The notes beneath the pieces are model-generated. The model made no database searches. It had not been told where the DNA came from and was given only the letters and a program-made list of their open reading frames with translations. A stretch of DNA of 64,000 nt from Candidatus Omnitrophota bacterium (GTDB taxonomy: Bacteria; Omnitrophota; Gorgyraeia; Gygaellales; JAQTUX01): assembly GCA_028707125.1 (NCBI GenBank), contig JAQTUX010000002.1, forward strand, positions 124,001 to 188,000, in the 5' to 3' direction. Below are positions 52,136 through 60,701 of this stretch, in pieces (within the stretch, counting starts at the first letter, position 1; every line of letters starts with the position of its first letter). Made by a program: the position numbers and the translations under genes.

Positions 52136-53662
52136 TTACTCCGTAGGTACGGGCGCCTTCAAACGCGTAAGCCGCTGCATAAATAGGTAAGATGACGCCA
52201 GAAGCCGCGTAAATACCCTGCGCCTCCCTATAAAGACCACTAACCTGTTTGTAAAGAACCTGTAGAACGCATTATGAAAGCGCCTTAACGAATGCGACCT
52301 CTTCATAAAGTAGATGATCATGGAGCAGACCGTGTAATAATCAGCGCGGTGTATCTCTTCCAACTGGTTTAATCCGGCTCCAGCCAGATAGCGAAGATAT
52401 GTGTCTTCCTTTATCAGTCCTGCCTTCCTGGCCATTTCATAGAGGGCAGTGCCTGGGAAATGGACCAGAGGGAAAAACCTGATATTGAAAAACGGGTCTA
52501 TCCTGTGAACAAAATCCAGTGTTTCGCGCGTGCTGCTTGCCGGCTCCATTTCATTACAGACGATCAAATGCACAAAACAGGACCTTACCTTATCCTTATA
52601 GGACCTGATGACCTCCAGCACCTCATAGACCTTTTCGATCTTCATATGCCGCTGATACATATCCCTGTTTGTTCGGTCGCAAGCGGTCTGGACCCCTATC
52701 AGGCATTCCACGGCTCCGGCATCCACCAATAATTTGAACTTATCCTCATTAAACGCCGAAGGGGTAAACTCTATTTTAAAAGGCAGGTTGATCCTTGACT
52801 TGTATAAGCCGGCAAATTGCTTGATGAAATCCAGCGGTTGGGCAAAAAGGTCCTCATCGCTTAAAAAGATATAATTAATGAAGGGATGCCTTTTCAATAC
52901 CGCCTCGATCTCCCTGATAACATTCTCCGCGCTTTTTCTCCTGGAACTTATCCCGCCGTAGAGCTGCTGCAGGCCGTTATTACAGCAGTAGGCACAGCGA
53001 TAAGGGCATCCTCGCGACGTTGCCACGTAATAATCAATGCGGCCTCCCCAGGTATTGCCGCTGGTCATATATTTCTTCATCAATTCCGGCGTTATCCGCT
53101 TTAACGCCCCTTCTTCCACTATCAGATGCGACTGAAAATCATTATCAGGATAGGGCAGGCTGTCCAGGTCTTTCAGCAATGGACGCAGGGGGTTCTCCTT
53201 GATGGCCTCATTTCCGTTACCATCGTGTGTGCGGACCCAAAGGTTCTTGATATCGGAGTAATCCTCTCCTCTGGAAACACGCTCCATTAACTCCAGCAGG
53301 GCCTCCTCTGATTCGCCGCGGGAAATGATATCCGCTTCTTTGATACAGCCCTCCGGGAATAAGCTGGGGTGCACGCCGCCCCAGACAATGGGTTTACCCA
53401 ATTTCCTGATCTTCTTTGTGGCCTTTGCCGCCTCTAAATGATAGTTTGAGGTCACCGACAGGCCGATCAGATCGGAATCACTGCAGGCATCCATTACCTG
53501 TTCATACACGCTGTCGGGGAAGATATCGAGAAAACGGTCATAAGGAGAAAGCATATAAATGATCTGCGCCTGGTGGCCCCTGGCCTTCAAGTAGGCGCTG
53601 AGGCTGGTAATGCCGACCGTATTGAGCTGATAGGTATAAAAGATCAAACTGACTTTAGCCAT
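52136..53662 (-). CDS. B12-binding-type radical SAM protein
   Basis: This 508-residue protein has PIVWGGVHPSLFPEG in the cobalamin region (91 to 105) and the cluster motif at Cys219, Cys223 and Cys226. LIGVQTACDRTNRDMY follows where the other copies have an ESGS block. A basic C-terminus with MIIYFMKRSH and RRRVFTRLL ends the protein. It overlaps the cytidylyltransferase by 8 nt. Proximity to that gene and to the aldolase suggests it modifies the precursor of the CMP-activated sugar; this is an inference. Confidence 0.86.
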   Translation of the reverse strand: MAKVSLIFYTYQLNTVGITSLSAYLKARGHQAQIIYMLSPYDRFLDIFPDSVYEQVMDACSDSDLIGLSVTSNYHLEAAKATKKIRKLGKPIVWGGVHPSLFPEGCIKEADIISRGESEEALLELMERVSRGEDYSDIKNLWVRTHDGNGNEAIKENPLRPLLKDLDSLPYPDNDFQSHLIVEEGALKRITPELMKKYMTSGNTWGGRIDYYVATSRGCPYRCAYCCNNGLQQLYGGISSRRKSAENVIREIEAVLKRHPFINYIFLSDEDLFAQPLDFIKQFAGLYKSRINLPFKIEFTPSAFNEDKFKLLVDAGAVECLIGVQTACDRTNRDMYQRHMKIEKVYEVLEVIRSYKDKVRSCFVHLIVCNEMEPASSTRETLDFVHRIDPFFNIRFFPLVHFPGTALYEMARKAGLIKEDTYLRYLAGAGLNQLEEIHRADYYTVCSMIIYFMKRSHSLRRFHNAFYRFFTNRLVVFIGRRRVFTRLLASSYLFMQRLTRLKAPVPTE

Positions 53663-54356
53663 TTTTTACCCTCGCTTGCCGTTTAAGCACCCCCGACTTG
53701 AAGATCGATTCCGCCATCCGGAAATCCTCTTCTTCGTCAATATCTATCGCCTCGATCCTGTTCATTTTATACAGATACGGTTTCAAGCCGATCCTGCGGC
53801 CCTTATTTTCAAAACTGCTTCTGGAAAAAATGTAAAAGTTTGAATTCTCTTCATATACGGGAGAAAGATCCTGGGTGCGTATAAGCCTGCGGGGATCATG
53901 ATTAAGAGGATGGAAATCATCATCATAGAACCTCGCCCTGTGCTCTGTCACGGAAAACAATGAATCATATCCGTCTTTTAAAGAGGCAAAGTATGTTTTC
54001 ACAGCATCCTCTATTGTGGCCGGCATTAAAAGCGGGTTTGTGCTATGTGTCTGCAGGAAGTGCTCTCCCTCCAACAGCGAAATATCGTGGCCGATGATCT
54101 TATTCATGGAAACATGGTCGCCGCTAAGGCGGACAGGCCTGTCTATGAGCAGGACTGAAGGATAGCCGCTTTTAATGAGCTGTTTGATCTTCCCGCTGTC
54201 TGTATCCACTACTATCGCCTCAACGCAGTTTACCTTCAACAGCGCGTCAAATATCCTGTGGAACAGCGGCCTTCCGCAGAAATCGCGTATATTCTTATTC
54301 GGCACCCTCTCGCTGTGTCCCCTCATCGGGACCAACACCTTAATCTTCACAGCCAT
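53655..54356 (-). CDS. CMP-sugar cytidylyltransferase (NeuA/KdsB-like)
   Basis: The 233-residue protein has VLVPMRGHSERVPNKNIRDF with the nucleotide-binding Arg and Lys, HSTNPLL near residue 100 and EENSNFYIFSR. AIDIDEEEDF gives the metal-binding acidic residues near 212. This is the acylneuraminate/legionaminate cytidylyltransferase-type fold. It would activate a 2-keto-3-deoxy sugar acid with CMP. No NeuB-type PEP synthase is in the window, but an HpcH/HpaI aldolase is two genes away. Confidence 0.87.
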   Translation of the reverse strand: MAVKIKVLVPMRGHSERVPNKNIRDFCGRPLFHRIFDALLKVNCVEAIVVDTDSGKIKQLIKSGYPSVLLIDRPVRLSGDHVSMNKIIGHDISLLEGEHFLQTHSTNPLLMPATIEDAVKTYFASLKDGYDSLFSVTEHRARFYDDDFHPLNHDPRRLIRTQDLSPVYEENSNFYIFSRSSFENKGRRIGLKPYLYKMNRIEAIDIDEEEDFRMAESIFKSGVLKRQARVKNG

Positions 54357-55413
54357 GGAATCCCCTTTTCAATAATTTAAGGAGCCCGCTCTTTATTCTG
54401 GAGGCGGACCTTATCAGCCTGCCTGCCCTGCTTTTGTTCATGCTCAGGCGTTTTTCTTCCAACTGTTTCAGCGTACTTATGATAGTAAAATAATTATTTG
54501 AAAGATCGAGGCCGCAGACATGAGACGGCTGGCACCGGAACAGGCTGCGCACGTATTCGTCACCCGCGATGAATTTAAAACCCAACGGCTCTATGACGGA
54601 ACGCAGGGAAAGAAGGTTAAAATTATAATTATGGACAAAGGCCGAATAAACTATATAGTTATAATCGTAGTCCTTTAAGTAACAGACGCCGGGGACCTCG
54701 ACATATAAATACCCGCCCTCTTTGACAAGGGGCTTGATCTTGTTAAACTCGCTTTTTATATCGCCGAAATGCTCAACCACATGGCTCAAGATCACGATAT
54801 CCGCCTTTTTCCCGGCTAATGACTCTGCCAGCCCCTTATAAACATCAATGCCTCTGCTACGGGCCATCTGCGAGGCATCTTCCGAAGGTTCGCAACCGCA
54901 TACATCTACAGCGATCCCGTCTTTTTCCAGCAGGTTCCTGACCTTGTCCAATAAAGCTCCCCTGCCGCAGCCGATCTCTATGATCTCAAGGCGCCTGCCC
55001 GCCTCTTTACGCGTAACGTATCTGTCCAGATATTCGTATATCTTTTCGGCAGAATCGGGTTTGACCGTCATCAGGTCCCTTATTGACTCGCCCAATATCA
55101 GGTCATAGTAAACCTTCTCATAGAATTCCGGCAGGTCATTGAAAGAAAGCCGGGGTGATACCTGGATCAGGCCGCATTGCCTGCAGATCTTTGTCCCGAA
55201 TGGCAGTACGAACCTGTCCTGCACGCTCAAGACCTCAAGGTCATCAGAGCCGCAGAGGCATTTCTTAACGTGCTCCAGGCGGTATTTACCGTCAAAGATA
55301 TACTTCAACAATGTAAAATAGGCCCTGCGCCTTTTCGGGTCCAGCTTAAAGCCGTAATAAAAAGGAAATTCAACCGCTGCCTGTCCGGACGTTTTGTCTT
55401 TCATTGCCATCAT
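54340..55413 (-). CDS. SAM-dependent methyltransferase with N-terminal zinc segment (C-methyltransferase-like)
   Basis: I place the start at 55413 (MMAMKDKTSGQ, 357 residues), where ATGA overlaps the preceding stop. The frame from 55473 would overlap that gene by 64 nt without family resemblance. CLCGSDD and CRQCGLIQVSPRL form a zinc-binding pair at about residues 52 and 77. IIEIGCGRGALL is the SAM loop near 140, and VILSHVVEHFGD is motif IV. The layout recalls sugar methyltransferases with a zinc-binding head (TylC3-like and relatives). It overlaps the cytidylyltransferase by 17 nt. Confidence 0.84.
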   Translation of the reverse strand: MMAMKDKTSGQAAVEFPFYYGFKLDPKRRRAYFTLLKYIFDGKYRLEHVKKCLCGSDDLEVLSVQDRFVLPFGTKICRQCGLIQVSPRLSFNDLPEFYEKVYYDLILGESIRDLMTVKPDSAEKIYEYLDRYVTRKEAGRRLEIIEIGCGRGALLDKVRNLLEKDGIAVDVCGCEPSEDASQMARSRGIDVYKGLAESLAGKKADIVILSHVVEHFGDIKSEFNKIKPLVKEGGYLYVEVPGVCYLKDYDYNYIVYSAFVHNYNFNLLSLRSVIEPLGFKFIAGDEYVRSLFRCQPSHVCGLDLSNNYFTIISTLKQLEEKRLSMNKSRAGRLIRSASRIKSGLLKLLKRGFHGCED

Positions 55414-56591
55414 ACCTGTTTCAGGCGATTTGCCAGTATCTGCCAAAGGGGCAGATTTTCCGACCAATCGCACTTAAGAAATTGCTGCCGGTAATGCCGA
55501 TAATGCGGCTGGCTGACCTTCAATTCGTTTTCCCAGTCGATCTTCGATTCCTTATCTATATACACCGCCCTTTTACCGTGCAACTGGGCCAACACTTCAA
55601 TAAACTTGCTGTCCTGCATGCCGTCGTACGCGAGAAAGACAACCGGCTTTAGAAAAAGATTTGCCAGGCTGACAGCGGTGCTGGATTGGGTCAACACCAA
55701 TTTCGCTTCCCTTATCAGCTCTGCGGTCTTGCCCTTGATACACTTGCGCCCTTTATAATAATCCGGCAGTTCATCGTAACGGGAACGCGGATGGGCCGCG
55801 ATAACAACCTCGAGTTTCAAGTCCCTCTCTACCGCGCCAAAAAAATCGTCGAGAAGCCCGTAATACCTGTCTATATCATAATTGCTCTTCACGCCTTCAT
55901 AAAAATAATTCCAGTCCAGCGCCGGACAGATGTCCAGAAATACCGCGATATCGCGCTCCCGCGATGTCTTTTTTGACTCCTCAAGATAAACGTCGTAATC
56001 AAGGTTGTGTCCCCAGACCAATTCCGTATTTTTACCCAGCGGCAGCCGATGCTTGTTGACCGAGCCTTCGCCGCCGGCCATAAAAAACCGCGCCGGTTTT
56101 ACGCCGAACAATCCAAGCGGCAGCAGGGGCAGTATCAATCTCTTATAAAGCCCTGAAGGAGTATGCCGCGACAATGACTTTAATTTTCTCATAATGACGG
56201 AAGCGCGCCTATGCCCGTTGAGCCGGTCAATGTCCCTCACGTCCGGCATGGCGTTGAGCAGCGCCACGATATATTCCGCCTTTGCCCTGCTTATTACCCT
56301 GTATAGATCGAGCAGCTTGAATTGAAAGGTTATGGCGTCAAAGATCACGCTATCCTGATCCAGATCCAATAATTGGCCATATAATGTCTTCGCGTCGTAA
56401 AAGAACTTCGTCCCCTTAAAGTCAACGTAATCCGAGGCCTTGTATTGCTTAAAGAGCTCCGGATGCAAGAAAGGTGTAATATCCCAATACTCCACCTTAA
56501 AACCGTTATCTTCCAGCGTCTTTATGCCGTAACGCCGGAAATTCCATTCGTTCAGGTTCTGCCTGGCCAATATTATTATATTTTTTATCAT
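55410..56591 (-). CDS. Surface-carbohydrate biosynthesis protein, GT-B-like
   Basis: The 393-residue protein begins MIKNIIILARQNLNEWNFRRYG. It contains REAKLVLTQSSTAVSLANLFLKPVVFLAY, a GT-B donor-domain arrangement seen in capsule-type CMP-sugar transferases, and VIAAHPRSRYDELP upstream of it. It has no obvious nucleotide-sugar signature beyond this. It lies between the HpcH/HpaI aldolase (ATGA overlap) and a methyltransferase. Transfer of a CMP-activated acid sugar is a working hypothesis; the family is not certain. Confidence 0.66.
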   Translation of the reverse strand: MIKNIIILARQNLNEWNFRRYGIKTLEDNGFKVEYWDITPFLHPELFKQYKASDYVDFKGTKFFYDAKTLYGQLLDLDQDSVIFDAITFQFKLLDLYRVISRAKAEYIVALLNAMPDVRDIDRLNGHRRASVIMRKLKSLSRHTPSGLYKRLILPLLPLGLFGVKPARFFMAGGEGSVNKHRLPLGKNTELVWGHNLDYDVYLEESKKTSRERDIAVFLDICPALDWNYFYEGVKSNYDIDRYYGLLDDFFGAVERDLKLEVVIAAHPRSRYDELPDYYKGRKCIKGKTAELIREAKLVLTQSSTAVSLANLFLKPVVFLAYDGMQDSKFIEVLAQLHGKRAVYIDKESKIDWENELKVSQPHYRHYRQQFLKCDWSENLPLWQILANRLKQV

Positions 56592-57352
56592 TTAATCTTT
56601 TTTATCTTCTTGATCAGTTCTCTGCAGGTATGTCCCAGGAATAACGTATCAAGGCTGAATGCCAGGAACCTGTATCCTTCATCGATCTTCTCTGTAAGCA
56701 GCTCCGCCTGCGGAGGTATCAGGTGGAATCCGGCTGTCTTTTTCATATCCCTGGCGACCTTCATAATGCGCGCCAGGGCGGCCTTAACCCGCGGATGCTC
56801 AAACTCTCCAGGCCTGCCGATAGAACCTGAAAGGTCATAGGGTCCGACGATAAACCCGTCCACGCCTTCAACCTTCAGTATTTCCTCCAGATTATCCACC
56901 GCCTTGATGTGCTCTATCTGCGCGATCACCACGCTGCCCTTATTAACCCAATTCTTATACTTCTCAAATCCCATCCCATACCCCTGAGCCCTGGCAAGGC
57001 CCACCCCTCTTCTTCCTTCCGGAGGGTATCTGACGGCGCTTACCGCCGCAACCGCGTCCTCTTTGCTGTTTACCATAGGGACGATCACGCCGTGAGAACC
57101 GGCATCCATAACTCGCTTGATAAGGACCGGGTTGTTTTCGCCCACCCTTACCAGAGGCAGGCAGCCGGACAATTCGATTATCTGGATAAGCGCCTGGGCC
57201 TGATCAAGTGTTATCGCGCTGTGCTCCATATCTACTGTCAACCAGTCAAAGCCCGCCCTGGCCATGATCTCCGCGATTGAAGCATGGCCCACGGTGATCC
57301 AGGAACCCACGGTAAGAAGCCCTTTTCTTAATCTCTCTTTTAGGTCTATCAT
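56588..57352 (-). CDS. HpcH/HpaI-family aldolase
   Basis: The 254-residue TIM-barrel protein has VDMEH at 41 to 44, with Glu43 and catalytic His44. LVRVG supplies phosphate/pyruvate-binding Arg69, RYPPEGRRGVGL is the typical loop, QIEH gives metal-ligand Glu147 and GPYDLSGS gives Asp173. All positions expected for a class II aldolase are present. AGGAGA lies 7 nt before the ATG. HpaI-type enzymes combine pyruvate with an aldehyde to make 2-keto-3-deoxy acids. Next to a CMP-transferase it could form the keto acid precursor in place of a PEP-condensing synthase. Confidence 0.9.
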   Translation of the reverse strand: MIDLKERLRKGLLTVGSWITVGHASIAEIMARAGFDWLTVDMEHSAITLDQAQALIQIIELSGCLPLVRVGENNPVLIKRVMDAGSHGVIVPMVNSKEDAVAAVSAVRYPPEGRRGVGLARAQGYGMGFEKYKNWVNKGSVVIAQIEHIKAVDNLEEILKVEGVDGFIVGPYDLSGSIGRPGEFEHPRVKAALARIMKVARDMKKTAGFHLIPPQAELLTEKIDEGYRFLAFSLDTLFLGHTCRELIKKIKKIK

Positions 57353-57369
57353 CTCTGATCTCCTGATTT

Positions 57370-58923
57370 TTAATACCCCAGCTTGCTGCTCACGGCCTTA
57401 GTGGCCCTTGATATTAAAATCCGCACATCCTGTTTATTCATGCCAAAAATAAGGGGAAAATAATAAATAACGGCTAAAACTATCAGAGAATATAGAAAAC
57501 CGGCGGATAAAAACCTGAGAATAACGGCTTCGCTGCCCTTCAACAATATTTTGTCTATACAGGCAGTCGCCAATACAGCGGCCAGAACAAATAACACGAT
57601 ACTCGCTATCTGATGCTCCAGATATTTCCAAAAATTTATCTTGATGAGTTTCATATTAAAGAACAGATAGGTATTGACTGTGATCAACTGTATCAATAAT
57701 GTCTTAACGGCCAGGCCTGTGGCGCCGGCATCAACACCCCAGAGATGCCTGGGGGCGATCAAAAGATATGTGATCGGCAATCCGATCAACATGAATATTA
57801 CGTCTATATTCCTGTGCAATTTAGTCCTTCCTGCCGCGAGGATGACAGAACTGCTTATCTGTCCGTAGGTCTGGTGTATGGGGGCAAAGGCCATGACCGT
57901 TACCGGGATCAACGCCTGGTAATATTTATCCCCCCCGATTATATATATTACTTTGGCCGCCTGTATGGCCAGGAAACAGGAAAAAAACGCGGTGATAGAA
58001 TACATTAAGGGCACATACTTCCTGAAAAGCGAAGATATCTGCCCTAAATCTTTATTTTCAAATCCGATGGCGAACTCCCTCATAAGCAGCGGCGTCATCG
58101 CCCCGACAAAAAGGAAACAGAGCGTGCCTATCTGATAGGCGAAGCCATAGAAACCCTGTTGTATGCTGCCCCCGAAAACCTGCAATAACCATCTGTCTAA
58201 TATGCCCACGGCTAAACCGACTATGGAAGTCATAAAAAGCGGATGACTGTAATGATAAAACTCTTTTGAGTACTGTTTTAGTTTTAATGATCCGATCCTC
58301 CAGCCCTGCCTGAAAGAGTATCCGTTCGACCCCATGATCCAGATAAATACAGCGCCTATAAATATCAAGGTAAAATACTGATAATAAAAATAACTGCTCA
58401 AAGACAATTTGCCGGAAATATACAGAAGTATCAATAAAATAGCCCCTAAGAATTTCTGCACGATCCTCGCCTTCTCCGCGGGAACGGTCAGGCCGTAGGC
58501 ATCCGTCATCTTATTGAATAAATTGACGGCCCAATTACAGATGCCCCATCCAGCGGCCAGATAGATATAGAATATTTTCTGCCCGGGCCAGAGATTAATA
58601 TGCAGCGAAGTCAAATGGGCAAAGGCCACAAAAGCCAATGTGATCAAAGTGACGCATGCCATAAAATACCTGTAAAAGGCGGCCAGGCTGTGATCCTTCG
58701 GCCTTTGTGACAGCTTATTATAAAAACACATGGATGTGCCCATATCGAGAAAGCCGGTGATCTGGGAGAAAAAATTAGTCAAAAAGCTGAAGTTACCGTA
58801 TAGTTTAGGGCCCAGGCCTCTCGGCGCAATAGCGGCGGTGACAAAACTCAAAATAAATCCCGCGATATTGGTTGAAAGTTTATAAAAATATCTCTTATTT
58901 AATGAATCCATCTTTAAAATCAA
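57370..58923 (-). CDS. wzx: Oligosaccharide flippase (Wzx/MATE-like)
   Basis: This 517-residue integral membrane protein has about twelve to fourteen hydrophobic segments, beginning with residues 15 to 38 (NIAGFILSFVTAAIAP). The N-terminal FIxGLGxxGYG-like layout and the paired helix bundles match polysaccharide transport proteins of the MOP superfamily. It would flip the lipid-linked repeat unit across the inner membrane. It ends 17 nt before the HpcH/HpaI start and overlaps the GT2 by ATGA. It is the only flippase in the window; no ABC transporter is seen. Confidence 0.89.
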   Translation of the reverse strand: MILKMDSLNKRYFYKLSTNIAGFILSFVTAAIAPRGLGPKLYGNFSFLTNFFSQITGFLDMGTSMCFYNKLSQRPKDHSLAAFYRYFMACVTLITLAFVAFAHLTSLHINLWPGQKIFYIYLAAGWGICNWAVNLFNKMTDAYGLTVPAEKARIVQKFLGAILLILLYISGKLSLSSYFYYQYFTLIFIGAVFIWIMGSNGYSFRQGWRIGSLKLKQYSKEFYHYSHPLFMTSIVGLAVGILDRWLLQVFGGSIQQGFYGFAYQIGTLCFLFVGAMTPLLMREFAIGFENKDLGQISSLFRKYVPLMYSITAFFSCFLAIQAAKVIYIIGGDKYYQALIPVTVMAFAPIHQTYGQISSSVILAAGRTKLHRNIDVIFMLIGLPITYLLIAPRHLWGVDAGATGLAVKTLLIQLITVNTYLFFNMKLIKINFWKYLEHQIASIVLFVLAAVLATACIDKILLKGSEAVILRFLSAGFLYSLIVLAVIYYFPLIFGMNKQDVRILISRATKAVSSKLGY

Positions 58924-59792
58924 AATTTAAAATGCGCCAACTTATCTTCCTCCGTAAGTTTATACGCTTCTAATCCTATGGTCGCCTCGCCCGGGCGAGG
59001 CAAAACATAAGCGACTACTTTATCAAGAAATCCCATACGCACTCCGGCGCGAAACATTCGGTCCTGCAAGTCGGTATCGTTAACGCGATTCCAGTTTTTT
59101 CTCCAACAGTTAATATTGTATCTGAAAAACCTCAAATAAGAACGATATAGCCACGTCTGGGTCCCGCCGATCCTTGGGTTCTCATTAGCGGCGTTATTGA
59201 CCATCCTGTTGCCGCGGCGCTCTTCCACATAAGCGGCCGACACGAATTCATAATCTCCTTCTCGGGCAAAACGCAGTAAGGCATCGAGGTGGTCGGCCGT
59301 CCACGTATCGTCATCATCTATACGGGCGATCCACCTGCCCCTGACGGACTCCAGCGCCTTATTGGCCGGCACAACAGGGCCGGCAAGCCAATGATTCTCG
59401 GCCGTAGGCGGGTATCTATACCGCCTTCGGGATAAATTATAGAACCGTATCCTGGGATCGTTGATCCTGGAAACCAGCTCTTCGGTATTATCCGTGCAAC
59501 AGTCCCCGACAATTATGAATTCGAAATTCTTATATGTCTGGCTCAACACCGAAGATACGGCCCTTTCCATAAGCAGGGAGCCGCGATTATAAGTGGGGAC
59601 ATAGACAGAAATAAGCGGATCCTCCTTAATAGATGCGTACAGGTTTCCGTACCGTATGCGGTCGATCCTCAGCCTTATCGGCTCGGCGAAGCCATAATAC
59701 AGCGAATCCCTCATGCTGATCAACCTGTCTTCAACGCCCCGTTTGCGCTTAACAGGCCTTATACCGGAATTATTTTTCTCTCTTACGATCAT
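58920..59792 (-). CDS. GT2-family glycosyltransferase
   Basis: The 290-residue GT-A enzyme has ISVYVPTYNRGSLLMERAV near residue 60 after a basic N-terminal leader, FIIVGDCCTDNTEE as nucleotide motif, and WIARIDDDDTW carrying the DxD residues. LRFFRYNINCWRKNWNRVNDTD lies near 230. It overlaps the radical SAM gene by 23 nt and the flippase by 4 nt. The pairing with the radical SAM neighbour is tight and may mean both act on the same sugar. Confidence 0.9.
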   Translation of the reverse strand: MIVREKNNSGIRPVKRKRGVEDRLISMRDSLYYGFAEPIRLRIDRIRYGNLYASIKEDPLISVYVPTYNRGSLLMERAVSSVLSQTYKNFEFIIVGDCCTDNTEELVSRINDPRIRFYNLSRRRYRYPPTAENHWLAGPVVPANKALESVRGRWIARIDDDDTWTADHLDALLRFAREGDYEFVSAAYVEERRGNRMVNNAANENPRIGGTQTWLYRSYLRFFRYNINCWRKNWNRVNDTDLQDRMFRAGVRMGFLDKVVAYVLPRPGEATIGLEAYKLTEEDKLAHFKF

Positions 59793-60669
59793 TTATGTTA
59801 ACCAGTTGGTTATTCTCGTCTAAACACAGCTCCGGAGTGCACTGCTTGAAATCCCTATGGCTCCACGGGGTCCAGCCTTTTTTAACGGCCTTTTGGATAT
59901 CCTCTTCGGTGATCTTTTTGTCAAAGATATTAACCTTACCTTGCAGATATTTTGGCGCCTTGGCCTTTTCCATCCTTAAGGCGTTGCTTTTCGATACCAT
60001 ATCGGATGCCGCGCCGCTGCTCGGCCGGGGCATGGGGATGGCAGCGCCGCACATCGGGCAATGCCGTTTAACCTGATCTACGAATTCTTCCGGATTCTTA
60101 TCCCACCACCTCTTCTCAACAGGATAGCCCCCAGGGCCGTCAAACAGATGATCCATTGCCGCGGCTACTTCGCAGAAGAACCCTCCCTTGGGGGTAATGG
60201 AAGCGGACCACCTGTATTGGATCCAGCAGCTTCCGATAAGCCTCCACATAAGCGCCTTATCTTCTATTATATCATCCGCGGCTATCAACAGCGGCTGATG
60301 CGCCCCTGCCGGGCTGCTGTGGTCGTTATATACTATGTTCTCCGGACAAAATGTATCGTAAATCTTGTCTTCATACTCTTTCCACTTGTATCCATTGCTC
60401 CAAAGCTGCCTGTGTCCTTTATCCGGTATCATTTCCTTAAAAATATCGCATATTTCGGGAAATTTCGGATGCAGGGTGGGCTCGCCGCCCATCAGCCCTA
60501 TATTGCCCTCATATCCCTCAAGCGAATCTATCGCCTTTCTGACCATGTCCAGATCCATGAAAAATGGTTTGCTATGGTGGCCTACGAACCTGGTGCAATT
60601 CGCGCACTGCATATTACAGGCATTTGTTACTTCAATTTGTATGGTTTTAACTCTGTAAATAGGAATCAT
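59770..60669 (-). CDS. Radical SAM protein with additional C-terminal Cys cluster
   Basis: This 299-residue protein has VTNACNMQCANCTRF with the cluster Cys at 18, 22 and 25, and LMGGEPTLHPKF is the usual GGEP motif. Later Cys residues (SCW, FFCEVAAAMD and HCPMCGAA) look like ligands of an auxiliary cluster, as in SPASM-type proteins. There is no B12 domain, so it differs from the six others in the window. It overlaps the GT2 by 23 nt. Substrates of such small radical SAM proteins in glycan clusters are mostly unknown. Confidence 0.87.
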   Translation of the reverse strand: MIPIYRVKTIQIEVTNACNMQCANCTRFVGHHSKPFFMDLDMVRKAIDSLEGYEGNIGLMGGEPTLHPKFPEICDIFKEMIPDKGHRQLWSNGYKWKEYEDKIYDTFCPENIVYNDHSSPAGAHQPLLIAADDIIEDKALMWRLIGSCWIQYRWSASITPKGGFFCEVAAAMDHLFDGPGGYPVEKRWWDKNPEEFVDQVKRHCPMCGAAIPMPRPSSGAASDMVSKSNALRMEKAKAPKYLQGKVNIFDKKITEEDIQKAVKKGWTPWSHRDFKQCTPELCLDENNQLVNINDRKREK

Positions 60670-60701
60670 GCCCGCCCCTTTTTGGTTGTGCCGCCATCAT
60701 C

